From Cryptomeria japonica (taxonomy: Eukaryota > Streptophyta > Pinopsida > Cupressales > Cupressaceae), in the NCBI RefSeq assembly GCF_030272615.1, contig NC_081413.1:564634510-564698509 (forward strand): a stretch of 64,000 bases of DNA, read 5' to 3'. Under the pieces are notes generated by a model. It worked only from the letters and a program-made list of their open reading frames with translations. It searched no databases and was not told the DNA's origin. Positions 44,931 to 57,300 of this stretch are shown one piece after another. Numbering within the stretch: the first letter of the stretch is position 1; each line of letters starts with the position of its first letter. The position numbers and the translations under genes are program-made.

Positions 44931-47900
44931 ATGATGAAGAAAGAGGGTTCAAAATTCAACAAGGATAACTATAAGATCTAGAAAGATAGAATGAAGATAT
45001 ATCTCAAAGGTCTTGGTGCTCAATACTGGAAACATGTTGAAACAACATAGGTGGCTCCTACTACTGCCCCTTGACATCGTATGAACTTAAAGATCAATAG
45101 GAGAACATGAAAGCCCTTGAAGCTATTGTAAGTACTTTATCTGATTCTGATTATGTTGATGTTCAAGGATTGGAAACCGCACTGAGGTTTGAGAAAAATT
45201 AGAAACAATTCGTGGAGGAGATGAGCATGTACAAAGAGCAAAGGAAGAAAGCTTGAGAGGAAAATTTGATGACATGAAAATGCAAGAAGGAGAAAATATT
45301 GCACAGTATCGTCAGAGAATTAAAGAAGTAGTTGGCGGTATAAAAGGTGCTAGTGGTAAAATCGATGATGATGTAGTGGTAAGTAAAATGCTCAGAACTC
45401 TCCAACCTCAGTATGCTATTAGAGTATTGACAATCCAAGAACTGAGATCCATTTCAAAGGATAAGGTAACTGTTGATTCTTTGATTGGTAAGCTTACAAC
45501 CTTTGAGCTAAATAGTTTTGACAATAGTGTGGTAAAATCTACTGAATTTTCTTTTAAATCTTCTATTACTGGTTCATCTGCAAGAAAAGGAAGGAATGTA
45601 TGTCTAATTCATGAGTGCAGATCTAGTCGTGGAGGTAACCAAGAGAGTGAAGATCAAGTAATGGAACTTGAAGCATTGCTAGCAAAGAGATTTCCAAGAG
45701 GCATTGGTAAGTATAAATGAAAGCTACCTTTAAAGTGTTTCTTTTGTAGTAAGATTGGTCATATTGCTACTAATTTCCTTAACACCGATAAGAAAGATAA
45801 GTTCAACAAATTCAAAGGGAAAGGCATAAAACACTGTTATGTTGCAGTAGATGAAGGGGTGACCGATGAATAATCTAAAGATGAAGATGACAATGAAGAG
45901 ATTGTGTTTGTAGATGTAAAAGAGGAATTGTCTGATGAGAAGGCATTGGTTTCTCATGTAGAAAATGGTAATGAATGGATTATAGATAGTGGTTGTTCAC
46001 ATCACATGACCAGAGACAAGAGTAATTTCTTAACTCTTAATGAATTTGATGGAGGTGTTGTTAGATTTGGAAATGACTCTCCTTGCATGGTGAAAGGTAA
46101 AGTTTCTATTTCTTTGAATGGGAAGAATAATACTGATGATGTATTTTGTGTTGATGGTCTGAAACATAATCTATTAAGTGTTGGACAACTCAATGATAAA
46201 GGTTATTTGCTTGAGTTTAATGGTGAAATCTACAAAATTCTTGGAGGAAATGGTGAACTAGTTGCTACAGGAAAACAAACAAGAGGTAACTTATTTCATT
46301 TAAATGCTAATGTCTCTATTTGTCTAGTTGCAAAAATGGAAGATAGCTGGTTATGGCACAAGAGATGTCATATGAATTTTGATAACTTGGTGAAGGTAAG
46401 CAAGTCTAGTGTTGTGAGAGGATTACCATATATTGTTAAGCCGAATAATGTGATATGTAAAGATTGTCAAATTGGTAAAATGACCTCTATTTCATTTAAG
46501 AGAAAGAAGTGTTCATCTGAAAATATTTTGGATTTGGTTCATACCGATCTTTGTGGTCCTATGAGAACAAAAATCTATTTTGGTGATAGATATGCTTTTT
46601 ACCGATGATTATTCTAAGATGATGTGGGTTACATTCCTAAAGGAGAAATATGAAGCCTTCAGTAAGTTTAAAGCATTTAAAGCTCTAGTTGAGATTGAGA
46701 CTGGTAAAAATTGAAATGTTTAAGATTTGATTGAGGAGGAGAATTCACATCTGATGAATTTCTCAAGTATTGTGATGAATAGGGTATCAAGAGACAGATC
46801 TCTGCTCCAAGAACACCACAACAAAATGGTGTAGCAGAAAGGATGAACAAAACAATTGTTGATGTTGATAGAACAATGTTATTACAAGGTAATCTGCCTA
46901 AGATGTTTTGGAGAGAAGCGATCAGTATTGCAGTCTACACATTAAAATAGATACATATAAAGAAGGACATCAATAAGACACCTTAGGAGCTATGGTATGG
47001 TAAAACTCCATGTGTTAGTTATTTCAAAATCTTTGGAAGTCAATGTTTTATAAAAAAGGACAACTACACTAGAAAGTTTGATGCAAAATTTGACGAAGGA
47101 ATATTTCTTGGTAATTCTTCTAAGAGAAAAGCATATAAATGCTATAATAAGAAAACTAAGAAAATTGTTGAAAGGGTTAATGTAAAGGTGGATGATTTGT
47201 CAAGAAAAATTGAAGGATCAAGTAGGTCTAAATTTGAAAGGATGATAATGAAGAAAGACTGGTGATCTTTGAATCGGAAGCACAAAATAATGATCAACCG
47301 ACAAATGCAGTATTTGGTGCTTAATCGGTAAGCAAGAACAGTGATGAAGGAAGTAGTGATTCGACTAGTGAGTCAGATAAGGAAGATACAGAACCTACAC
47401 AGATTATACCTAGATATGTGAATTTGAATAACTCTCAGGACTAGATAATTGGTGATATGAATGTAGGTGTGCAGACTAGGAGGAAGATTAGAGAAAATTC
47501 ATGTTTGATCTCTACAATGGAACCCAAAATAGTTAAGGAAGAACTCAAGGATGATGATTGGGTGAAAGCAATGAATGAGGAATTAGATCAAATAGAGAAA
47601 AATCAGACATGGTCACTTGTTCCTAGACTAGAAGACAAGAATGTGATAGGAACTAAATGGGTCTTCAAGAATAAGTTAAATGAAGATGGAAAAGTGGTAA
47701 GAAATAAGGCAAGGTTAGTTTGCAAAGGATATGCATAGGAAGAAGGTGAAGACTATGGTGAAACTTTTGCACTAGTTGCAAGATTGGAAGGAGTTTGGAT
47801 GCTACTGTCATTTGCTGCATATAAGGGATTCAAAGTCTACCAAATGGATGTCAAGTCAGCCTTTTTGAATGGAATTCTTGAAGAGGAATTTTATATTGAA

Positions 47901-49048
47901 CAACCAAACAATTTTTTCTTGATCGATGATAAGGACATGGTATGTAAATTGCATAAAGCTTTGTATGGTCTAAAGCAGGCACCGAGAGCATGATATGAGA
48001 GGTTACATGCACATTTGATCAAGATTGAATTCCAGCATACCAGTGAGGACAATAATATTTATCTAAGAATTGATGGAGACAAGATGCTAATAGTTGAAGT
48101 ATTTGTAGATGACATAATTTTTGGTGGAAATGATAATATGAGTATGGATTTTGTTGATGAGATGAAAAAGGAATTCGAGATGTCTCTAATTGGTGAAATA
48201 AAGTTCTTTATTGGATTACAGATCCAACAATTGGATGATGGTATCTTTATCTGTCAAAACAAGTATATTAAAGAGGTGTTGAAAACTTTTGGCATGGAAG
48301 ACTGCAAATAGGTAGGAACACCAATGGTAACAGGTTGCAAGTTGACAAAGTAGGATGATTCACCAAATGTTAGTGACAAAGAATACATGTCTATGATTGG
48401 TAAACTACAATATGTTGTACATAGAAGACTAGCCATTGCTCATGTTATTGGGCTAGTTGCAAGATTCCAAAAAGAGCCCAAAGAAAGTCACTTGATGGAT
48501 GATAAGAGGATTTTGAGATACCTTAAAGGAACATTAGATTATGGTATCCTTGCAAAGGAGATTTCACTTTAGATGTTTTTACTGATGTAGATTGGGCAGG
48601 CAATGTGGATGATAGGAAAATCACTATTGGTGGAGCTTTTCTACTTGGAGGAAGACTTGTAGCACGAACAAGCAAGAAACAAACTTGCGTTTCTCAATCT
48701 ACAACTGAAGTTGAGTATGTTGTTGCTTCCATGAATTGCATGCAGGCCATATGCATGAGACATGTGCTAGAAGGATTCAAGATAGATATATCTAAACCAT
48801 TGACTATCTATTGTGACAATATGAGTGCAATAAATATTTCCAAGAATCTTGTACTTCATGCAAGAACCAAGCTTATAGAATTGAAGTATTATTTCTTAAG
48901 GGAAAGAGTTCGTGAGAAGCAAGTAAAGATGGAGTATGTGAAAAGTAAAGATCACTTAGCTGATATCTTTACTAAACCTTTTCCAAAGACTACTTTTGAG
49001 TTTCTCATAAGTAAATTAGGGGTTATACCCCTACACCAAAAAAACTAA
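44931..49048 (+). pseudogene. Copia gag-pol polyprotein, broken by stops and frameshifts
   Basis: Gag opens at ATG 44931 but decays quickly, and is clear from 45253 (YRQRIKEVVGGIKGASGKID). The zinc knuckle CFFCSKIGHIATNFLN has lost its last Cys (to Phe). Protease is WIIDSGCSHHMT (about 45976). The pre-integrase WLWHKRCHMNFDNLV and integrase VHTDLCGPM, with a frameshift near 46600, lead to TPQQNGVAERMNKTIVD (Glu kept). RT spans about 47500-48310, with QMDVKSAFLNG and VFVDDIIFGGN (about 48101). RNase H ends with KSKDHLADIFTKPFPKTT and a stop at 49046-49048. At least three frameshifts separate the domains; several TAG stops stand for Gln (for example after GYA near 47736 and LK near 46950). Full length but inactive. 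Confidence 0.92.
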
Positions 49049-49373
49049 GATGTTGAAGTTGCATCAATCTTGTGGTTTTCATGTTTATTCTTCACTAAGG
49101 ATTCATGAAGATGTGGGCTACTCTATAGGGGGAGTGACTTTGATGTAGTATGATATGATTTATAGCTCTGATCAAATTGAATTCAAGTGATGCATCTTTG
49201 TTTGGCATTGTTGTCAAAGGGGGAGAAGAAAAATAAACAAGATAATTAGTTATGAGAGAAGAAAATGAAATTTGATGATCAGGCTTGAGGAGAAGAAAAG
49301 GAAGAGATGATCGACAAATGTAGAGAATTGGCATATATGATTGTATATTTGATTGGTATTTCCATCAATTCTA

Positions 49374-49384
49374 AAGGGGGAGAT
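49374..49384 (+). other. Polypurine tract
   Basis: AAGGGGGAGAT directly before the 3' LTR, the form seen also in the minus-strand relative at 52653-52664. Confidence 0.85.
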
Positions 49385-50970
49385 TGTTGGCATGTTTGGC
49401 ATAACTGATGCAAATGAGTTGATGACTGTACTGGTAGAGGAATGATGATGACATGATTAGTTATAAGTGTTTTCATTGTTGGAAATCTATGTCAATAAAT
49501 GTTTGAAGATGGTTATAGATGATCTTTGATGTCTGACTTGTTGGTTAAGCAATTTGGTCTATTGGATTTAGAATTTGTAAGTCTAACAGGGTTTACCGAC
49601 ATAATTGAGAACTAGGACTTCAATCGGTAAAAGAAAAGATTTTGATGGAATTGGTAAATCGGTGGTGGTTGGTAACTTGTGGTTTGTGACATAAGCTTTT
49701 ATGATGGATTTGTTTATGTTACCAACACCATATCCTATGTTGATTACTAGAAGGCATGTTTTGACATTCTGATGGAGTTGTGCTAAGGTTTTAGTAGGGT
49801 TTTAGGATTGGTGATGAATTCACTAAATTGGTAATTGGTGGTGAATCTACATGAAGAAGATAATATGACACAACCTGCATGAATGATTTGAAATGTGTTT
49901 TGGCATGGAAGGTGGTATAATTTCTTGGGAATGTGCAGAGTGCTTAGCGAAATGTTCTAAGGGTTTGAATTCTATACAGATCAAATTTTTGTGATGGGTT
50001 ATGAATAATCAATGACTAATATTGCATTGTAATTTGTTGTAATGATCTGTATATTGGTCTTCTATGATTTTTATTGTAAATTCATGATGTAATCAGGTTT
50101 AAAGGCTGACTTAGTTGTTTTGGCTATCTAGGGTGACACAATTGATGTTTTATGTGTCGATAGCATTTGGAGAATGAGTTAAGTTGTCCCAGAGAAGATA
50201 GATATTTGCCTGAGTGTTGCAGAGTGTGAAACAAAAGTGGATATGATTTAGCAAGCTAAAAGTGCAAAGTGACAGATCATTTTTCACTGTTGTTCCCTAA
50301 TAGTTACAACAACTTAAATCCCTTAACCAGGTAGGTCCTAACATGCCTTTTTCATCTAAGTCCCCTAATAGGGCAGCTCACAAAAGAGTGTTTAAATCCT
50401 CTAACCAGGTTGATCATAACAGATCATTAAGCTCCTACAGAAAGTGATAGGCAAGTCCCTTAATCGGTTGACTCCTAATAGGGTTTGCTCTTAATCGGAT
50501 GTATTATAAGATCTTAACTAGGCTAAGATCCTAACAATGCATACTTCAAAAGAGTACAAATTATTGTGGGTACCAATTCCCACCGTTGTTTTTCCCATTT
50601 GGGTTTCCACATCAAAAATCTTGGTGTTTATGTGTGGAATGTCTTTTTATGATGTTTATGTTTACATGCATTATTTCTGAGATTACCGGTACTGATATGA
50701 AATGATTAAGGATTTGATTTGATTGATAAGATTTATTGGTTGAATGATCAAATTGGTATGACTGATTAAGAGATAAAATTTTTGACAATCCTGATAAATG
50801 GTTTTAGCAAATCTGATTGAAAGGTTGTTAGATCTGATTATTGAAGTGAGGATATTTGTTAAGAAGGTTCAGATCTGATTTTAGTTAGATTTGGATTCAA
50901 AGTTTGAGTTATTGTAAATACTGATTCACCCTCCCCTCTCAATATTAACCAGATCTTCATAAGATTAATA
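49385..50970 (+). repeat. 3' LTR of the plus SIRE-like copia
   Basis: 1586 bases, starting TGTTGGCATGTTTGGCATAA. The last bases are AAGATTAATA where the 5' LTR has AAGATTAACA, a C-to-T change in the terminal CA. The CCTTAACCRGGT repeat cluster is at about 50310-50540. Confidence 0.88.
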
Positions 50971-52652
50971 GGAGCACCAACTCAAGTAGCACCTACCCCT
51001 TCTCTAAGCATCCACTCAGAGATACATAGTGATTCAATAAACAATTTATTATAATTACAGAGACCTTGTTACAAATTAGTTTTGTAACACCTATCTATTG
51101 CTCTGAAAGATGTACCTTAATGATACTTCATCTTTATCTCTTTGTCTCTGCCTTCTTGTCTTTTCCAAATCAATCTTATGTTTCTTCTCAATTTTTTGCC
51201 TCTTTCTTCTACAATTACTTCTTTAATTTTGGCTCTGCTTCTTTTCTTAGCTTTACCTCTGCAACACTTTCTTCTCTTCTCTATTCAGTAATCACTTCAT
51301 CGAACTTATCCTTCTCTCTGCTTCTATTTCAATAATATTATATTATGTCCACTACTGAGTTCATAAAGCACACATCACCTCCAAATAGTCGATTGGATCA
51401 TAACTCATCACACACAGGACAACCGTTGTTCTTCCTCGTTGTCATGCCCCATGATTTGTACAATTTCCAATGTAGCTTGCAGATCATTCACTTAGTCAGT
51501 TTGTATTTGGCCAGTAAAGAGTTCAATTTTCTAGACACACCAACCCGTGTTCATGATCAACTTTGAATCTAAGCCATTGATCTGCTAGATTCAACTAGGA
51601 GGACTTGATCATAATTGTCATCGTGGTGGTTCCACGCACCACATCATCCCTGTGTTTGTCGACATGCAATGTGTCCTCAAAGTCTTCTTAATCTCCTCAA
51701 TCTGCATCCAAGTCACTTGATCAAATCGGGTCAAACATCCATGTGGACTATCAGATTGCAGTTGTGGCATGCTCTGCAAACATGTTGCAAGTATCGGGTT
51801 GACTCATTCCGATACAATTCCTCAAATCTCTATCGGTATAGCTTTAACTATTGGGCTGACATCTCGCATCTACTTTGCCTTCACAACTTATCTTGAAACA
51901 CAATCTCCATGGTGAAATACTTCATCGACATAAGCTACCTTGAACTAAAAGACTTCAAGTGAAACAACTACTCATCGATATCACCATAACTGTCGGCATA
52001 GGAAAAACATGGTAGAACGATAGAACAAGTCATTCTGATGACGTACTATCAACTCACTTTTATTGGCATAGGTATTCTGAAATGCATACCCATCAGAATG
52101 ACCAACACTATTGGATTAACATTTGGACACTAACCCATATTCCGATGACCCAACATTGATAAGCATCGACATAGCTATTCTGAAATCACATACCCACAGT
52201 CCTTCAACATATCGACATAAGGTATCTCGATAGGAGGATGTCATAATAGTTTAGTTCTATCACCATTGTAAGAATTTTTCATTCTTCCTTTAATAGTTAT
52301 TCTGATAGCTATCCTCAGTTTCTTGGTCGCCATAGCTATTCTAATACAATGATATCAGAGTATTTTATTCTATCGACATAACACAAACTTATTACGCCAC
52401 CTTTATCAACTATTTCAATGTGTGGCTTTTCTTTGGTATTCAACATTGCTATCCCGATCTGAAAAATATAAAAGAGACTCCTCACGACCCGACATCTGCC
52501 TGACTTATGTCGATTGCACATACTGATGCCTAGCTTCTTCATCGGTCGAGTTATCTTGATATGATCAAATCTGCAACCTACAACACTTGTTTCTCTGCAT
52601 CCCCTTGGCATCCCTGCAACACTAGTTGACATCAATCACAATAATGCCAACA
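50971..52652 (-). repeat. 3' LTR of the minus copia element, outer part
   Basis: Continues the LTR from 43248. On the minus strand it begins TGTTGGCATTATTGTGATTG at 52652, right after a purine tract. ORFs here show no domain. A field of short degenerate repeats around CATAGSTATTCTGAAAT (about 51830-52390) lies inside. Confidence 0.7.
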
Positions 52653-52664
52653 ATCTCCCCCTTT
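52653..52664 (-). other. Polypurine tract of the minus copia element
   Basis: ATCTCCCCCTTT on the plus strand, AAAGGGGGAGAT on the minus strand, abutting the LTR start. Confidence 0.8.
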
Positions 52665-52890
52665 GGCATTGATGTCAACACACAAACCGGACATGTCTTA
52701 TCTCCCCCTTTGACAACAATGGAAAATGGCATTCTTGAGCTGAGAAAGATGAACCATTATGACAATATAAAAGGCAAGGCCACTACTGCTTACACAAATT
52801 CAGATCTTCCCCTGAGACTAGACATAAGGTTCAAGGATAGGAATAAGTAAACCAATGAGCTCCCCCTGAACCACAAATTGTTGTAAATGC

Positions 52891-53700
52891 TTAAGTGCTA
52901 AAAGAAATTGGGACAACCCCCAATTTGAGTCTCAGATATTCAAAAGTGTCCTTGGGCAGAGGTTTTGTAAAAATATTAGCCACTTGCTCACCCATTCTTA
53001 CATATTCAACCTTGACTTCCTTGTCAGCTACCTTCTCCCTCAAGAAATGATACTTAATTGCTATATGTTTTGTCCTTGAGTGCATGACATGGTTCTTGGA
53101 GATGTTGATTGCACTTGAATTGTTACATTTGATGGAGATTGGATATGCATACTCTACCTGGATATCCTTGAGTGTTTGCTTCATCCAGAGAACTTGTGAA
53201 CAACATGTAGCAACAACTATGTACTCTGCTTCAGTAGTAGATAAAGAGATGGATTCTTGTTTTTTGTTGTGCCATGAGACTAATCTACCAACAAGGAAGG
53301 ATGCACCACCACTAGTGCTCTTCCTATCATCAATACATATTTCCCAATCAACATATGTGTATGCTTCTAAGATGAAATCACCACTCTTTGGATACCATAG
53401 ATCATAATCAATTGTACCTTGCAGATATTTGAATATTCTTCTCACAACATTTACATGTGATTTCTTAGGAGCTACTTGAAACCTTGCCACCATACACACT
53501 GCTTGCACAATATCAGGTCTAGAGGGTGTTAAGTACAAAAAACTTCCAATCATAGATCTATACAAGGTCTAATCTACACTAGGAGATTCATCATGTTTGC
53601 TCAATTTGCATCTTGTCACCATAGGTGTACTCAATGGCTTGCTATCCTCCATTTGAAACTTCTTCAACATATCCTTATCATACTTGGTTTGTGATATAAA
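52891..53700 (-). pseudogene. Copia RT end and RNase H (minus element)
   Basis: Read leftwards from 53700: the segment after the RT core (YDKDMLKKFQMEDSKPLSTP), a TAG near 53568, then MIGSFLYLTPSRPDIVQAVC and the RNase H domain (YVDWEICIDDRKSTSGGASF, QESISLSTTEAEYIVVATCC, SSAINISKNHVMHSRTKHI), ending IFTKPLPKDTFEYLRLKLGV. The first RNase H Asp motif appears as YTYVDWE. The frame is cut at 53700 by the 9-kb element and continues at 62756. Apart from the TAG the 224-codon RNase H frame is open, so it decayed less than its neighbours. Confidence 0.88.
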
Positions 53701-54647
53701 TGTAGACACCTAAAATTAATATTTAATTAATTTAAGCCTATCAACATAATTAATTAATTTATTTGTGTTATCCTTATTCTTCTCAGTATTAATTAAATTA
53801 AATTTAATTAATTCTATCACTATTGTCCAATAATTAATTTATCAAATCAATTAATTAGTCCTCTATTCTTCTAAAGTCCCTCCAATAATTATTTCCTCTA
53901 AACCCACTCAGTTAAATAATTTTAATTAATTAACCTATTCATGTGATTCCTACAAATCACTTTTCCTAATCCCATTAGCCATATTAATCCTTCTAGAATC
54001 TCTCATAATCATGATTGTCATTATCCCTCAATTTTTAATTCCCACTCACGTCACATCAACATTGAGTCTCTCAAAGAAATTCAAATTTCTTTGAATCCCT
54101 CAATGCATCCTTATTTTGGAATTTTTAATTCCTCATATTTGAAATTCAAATTTCTCCCCCCTTTTCCCAAGGAATTTTATATTCCTGTTTATTTTCCCAA
54201 GGCACCCTTGATCCATGCCTTCTATCTAAAATCAATCTCAAACCTTCATAATAAAATCAATCTTGGCCCTCCATTAGACTTCTCCAATCTATAAATTGGA
54301 GCCTATTCTCCTCACAAATCATCCACTTCTCATGCATTGTCACGCTGCTCTTTTCTCCTCTCTCTTCATAATCCTCTATCAAATCCATCCATCCTTAATC
54401 TTTCAATCCAGATCCAATCCATCAATCTATCTCGTTGAGCACAAAGGAGATAAATCCACATCCAAATCAAGAAAGCACATCAAGTGGAGCATCAAGGGCG
54501 CATCCTCATCATCCACTTCATCAAGCTCAATCCGAAGGAGAAGGTAAAATAGCAAGGTAAAAATGATCTCTTGATGTTTTAGTGTTTTCATGTTTATTTC
54601 ATTGTGTTTTTTATCATTTGACCTTCCATCCCATTTTATCCTCTTCA
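53701..54647 (+). repeat. 5' LTR of the 9-kb element
   Basis: 947 bases, very rich in TTAATTAA in the first 250. TATAAAT at 54290-54296 is the likely TATA box, with transcription starting near 54320. Confidence 0.93.
54290..54296 (+). promoter_or_regulatory. TATA box in LTR of the 9-kb element
   Basis: CAATCTATAAATTGGAGCC is conserved in both LTRs (also 62390-62396), at the same offset of 589 bases. Confidence 0.6.
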
Positions 54648-54650
54648 TTC

Positions 54651-54670
54651 TGGCACGCCTTGTGGGACCC
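54651..54670 (+). other. Primer-binding site (tRNA-Arg-like)
   Basis: TGGCACGCCTTGTGGGACCC begins three bases after the LTR. It resembles the TGGCACGCC...GTGGGACC site found in several plant Tat-type elements. Confidence 0.65.
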
Positions 54671-57300
54671 ACATCCCTATTTTTAATGTTTTTATAAGTT
54701 TGAAGTGTTTTTAGATCGCAGATTATCATTTCACTGCGTCTGTCTACACTTCAACGCATCTACCTCATTGGTTCAGCGCCTCTGTAGGTAAAACAATGTG
54801 GACGATTCAAATTTTGAATTTTTTGGTGCCTTTTTTGTAGTTTTTGGTCAATCAGCGCGTCTGCTCGTGAATCAATGCATCCTACTGTGAATCAGCGTGT
54901 GTGTTTGGTAAAAAATCATTTTTTTCATTAAAATTGTCAAATAGTGCATGCACAGGCAAAACAATGCCTACGCTCACGCCAAAATGCGTGCACATTGTCA
55001 AAAAATCATAAAAACTACAAAACAACGCCTGCGCGCGTGCTTTAGCATGAGCACCTTTGAATTAGCGCGAGCGCCACGGGTTCAACGTGTGAAAAAATTG
55101 GTTTTCATAAAATGGGCACAACTTTTTTCTCAGGTGTCGGATTTTCAAAATTCAAAATGCGTTGAAAAGGGGATTCAGAGATCTAAAATGGATTGTCTTT
55201 ATATATTTTACATAATTTTAAAAAAATTATTTTAACACGTGCAAAGTCAACCCTTTCTTTTTAACTTTAGATTTCCATATTTTTAGCATATAAAATCAGT
55301 TTTTATCAAAAAAAAATAATTTAAACTACTTATAAAATCATATGAAAACTAATTTTTTCAATCTTTTTGGGGCTAATCATCTTGTGTTTGTAGCTTCTCT
55401 TCTTTCGAATGCCCAAGATCAATTATCACAAAAACTACCAATCCACCATTCTTGCATGTTGCCTAAGGAGATACAAGCAAACATTGTGTCCTTTTAATCA
55501 TTTTCTTAGGCACCTAGATCTAATTAGGGGGAAAAATAATCTTGTATTGAAGAGTCAAAGGGTAGGAGAGTATGCTCTTTCCTATCTAGGCAATCAAAAA
55601 TCTAGACCTCTCTGGTCTTTCCTAAGTTTATTGCTTGTGTTACCCTTAGCGGGTCTGCCCTCCCAACTTTCTCTTTGAGAAGGTAAGAGGGGAATGACCC
55701 AAGTGAGTACACCTGGACCTAGGGTTCCCAACTCACTATAATAAATAGGCCATTGATGACGAAAGGGTCAATGGTTGGGGCTACATGAGAGTTCACTCTC
55801 ACATTGGGTACTTAGTAGGATCTTAGAGATCTCAATCACGCTTGCGTGACTACTAAATTCTTGGTGCTTCATTGGGCTATAGGCTTCAATTGTGCTTGCA
55901 CAACTGCAAAGGGTAGATCCTAACAGGAAGCCATATTAAACACCTTGTGCATAGTGGCAAAAAACCTTCTAGTCATTGGTGCAGGAGGTCGGACCTCTGA
56001 AGCCGCCCATATTTTTACAACCCTTAGTAGAGACACAAAGTTCGCCATGAGGAGTTTTCATGGGAATTGATGCATGGCTGCCCCGAAGAAGTGAGTATCA
56101 TGGAGGGGAGCCAGTGGGGTCAAGCATCTAAGTGTTCGCTCCAGGTAATTGTAGCTGGGAAACCAATTGGGATTGATTGACTATTGTCTTTTCTCGTCAT
56201 AGGATATGTTGTGAAGGAGCATGAGTGTCTTTTGAGTATAACTTCTTTTGGCCATTGTGTTTTCTTTACTTGACATCTCTTCCCAAGTCCATCCCCCACA
56301 ACCAATCCATCATCCCTCTTTCCAAATTTCATCTTGTCATCCTTAAAACTTTAATATATTTCTATCTATCCAAGAAATTCTCCAATCCACAATCCACTTT
56401 CATCCATTCAAACAATCATCCTTCCTCAACCAATATTTTTGTCCAAATCATTCATCTGACTTTGGGTAGCCTCCCCCTTTATTCTTCCTATTATCTATCC
56501 GTTCTTCCATAATCATTCTCCCTCTAATCCAATCAAATCTCCAAAATTCCAATCAATCAAATCCATCCATCTTCATAATCCAATTCATCATCAATCCCCA
56601 TCTAGGTCCTAATACAAGGACTAATCAAATCAAGTCCTAATCTGAGGACCCAATCCAATCAAATCAAGTCCTAATCCAAGGACCAATCCAATAAAATCAA
56701 GTCCTAATCCAAGGACTAATCCAACAAAATCAATTCCAAACCAAATCAAATCCACTCAAACCGATTCCAATCCAAATCAAATCCACTCAAACCAATTCCA
56801 ATCCAAATCAAATCCAATCCAAATCCAATCAAACCAAGTCCTAATCCAAGGACTAATCCAATCCATTCAATTCAATTTAATCCAATCCAATCCAATCCAA
56901 TCCAATCCAATCAAATCAAATCAAATCAAATCCAACCTAATCCAATCCAATCCAATCCAATCCAATTCAATCTAATCTAATATAATCCAATCCATTCAAT
57001 TCAATCCAATCCAATCCAATAAAATCAAATAAAATCAAATCCAACCTAATCCAATCCAATCCAATCCAATCCAATCCAATCCAATTCAATCCAATCCATT
57101 CAATCAATCAACCAATCCAATCAAATTAAGTCCCAATCCAAGGACGAATCCAATCAAATCAAGTCCTAATCAAAGGACCAATCTAATCAAGTCCTAATCC
57201 AAGGACCAATCCAATCAAGCCAAGTCCTAATCCTCATCTTCATAATCTTTCCCCTCCAAAACATATTCATCCAATTCCAATCTAATCCTTCACTCTCAAC
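54671..57300 (+). other. Leader of the 9-kb element, repeat-rich
   Basis: No supported protein to 56.5 kb. 54735-55100 has repeated TCARCGCRTCTG-type motifs. 55780-55930 has paired motifs CACGCTTGCGTGACT and TGTGCTTGCACAACT. From about 56580 the sequence turns into ATCCA pentanucleotide and AAGTCCTAATCCAAGGAC repeats. ORFs at 54948, 55409 and 56225 show no domain. Confidence 0.65.
56580..57240. repeat. (ATCCA)n satellite with CAAGTCCTAATCCAAGGAC units
   Basis: Long runs of AATCCAATCCAATCC (for example 56880-56965, 57004-57080) alternate with about 30-base units AAGTCCTAATCCAAGGAC(C/T)AATCC seen at least six times (near 56620, 56645, 56675, 56840, 57130, 57190). Variants CAATTCAATC and AAATCAAATC mark partial decay. 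Confidence 0.9.

Larger units (their letters stand above)
43249..50970 (+). mobile_element. Ty1/copia element (SIRE/Maximus-like), plus strand
   Basis: LTRs at 43249-44855 (1607 bases) and 49385-50970 (1586 bases) diverge by roughly a tenth in the first 250 bases, so the insertion is fairly old. A primer site (44858), purine tract (49374-49384) and a full but broken gag-pol are present. The target duplication is GGAGT (43244-43248) against GGAGC (50971-50975). The flanks GGCACCAACCTAA and GCACCAACTCAAG join sensibly when the element is removed. It inserted in the opposite orientation into the 3' LTR of a relative. Confidence 0.9.

Noticed and set aside
56580-57240. Telomere or centromere array, or CRISPR-like repeats
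   Set aside because: The unit is not a plant telomere motif, there are no regular unique spacers, and the array lies inside a retroelement.
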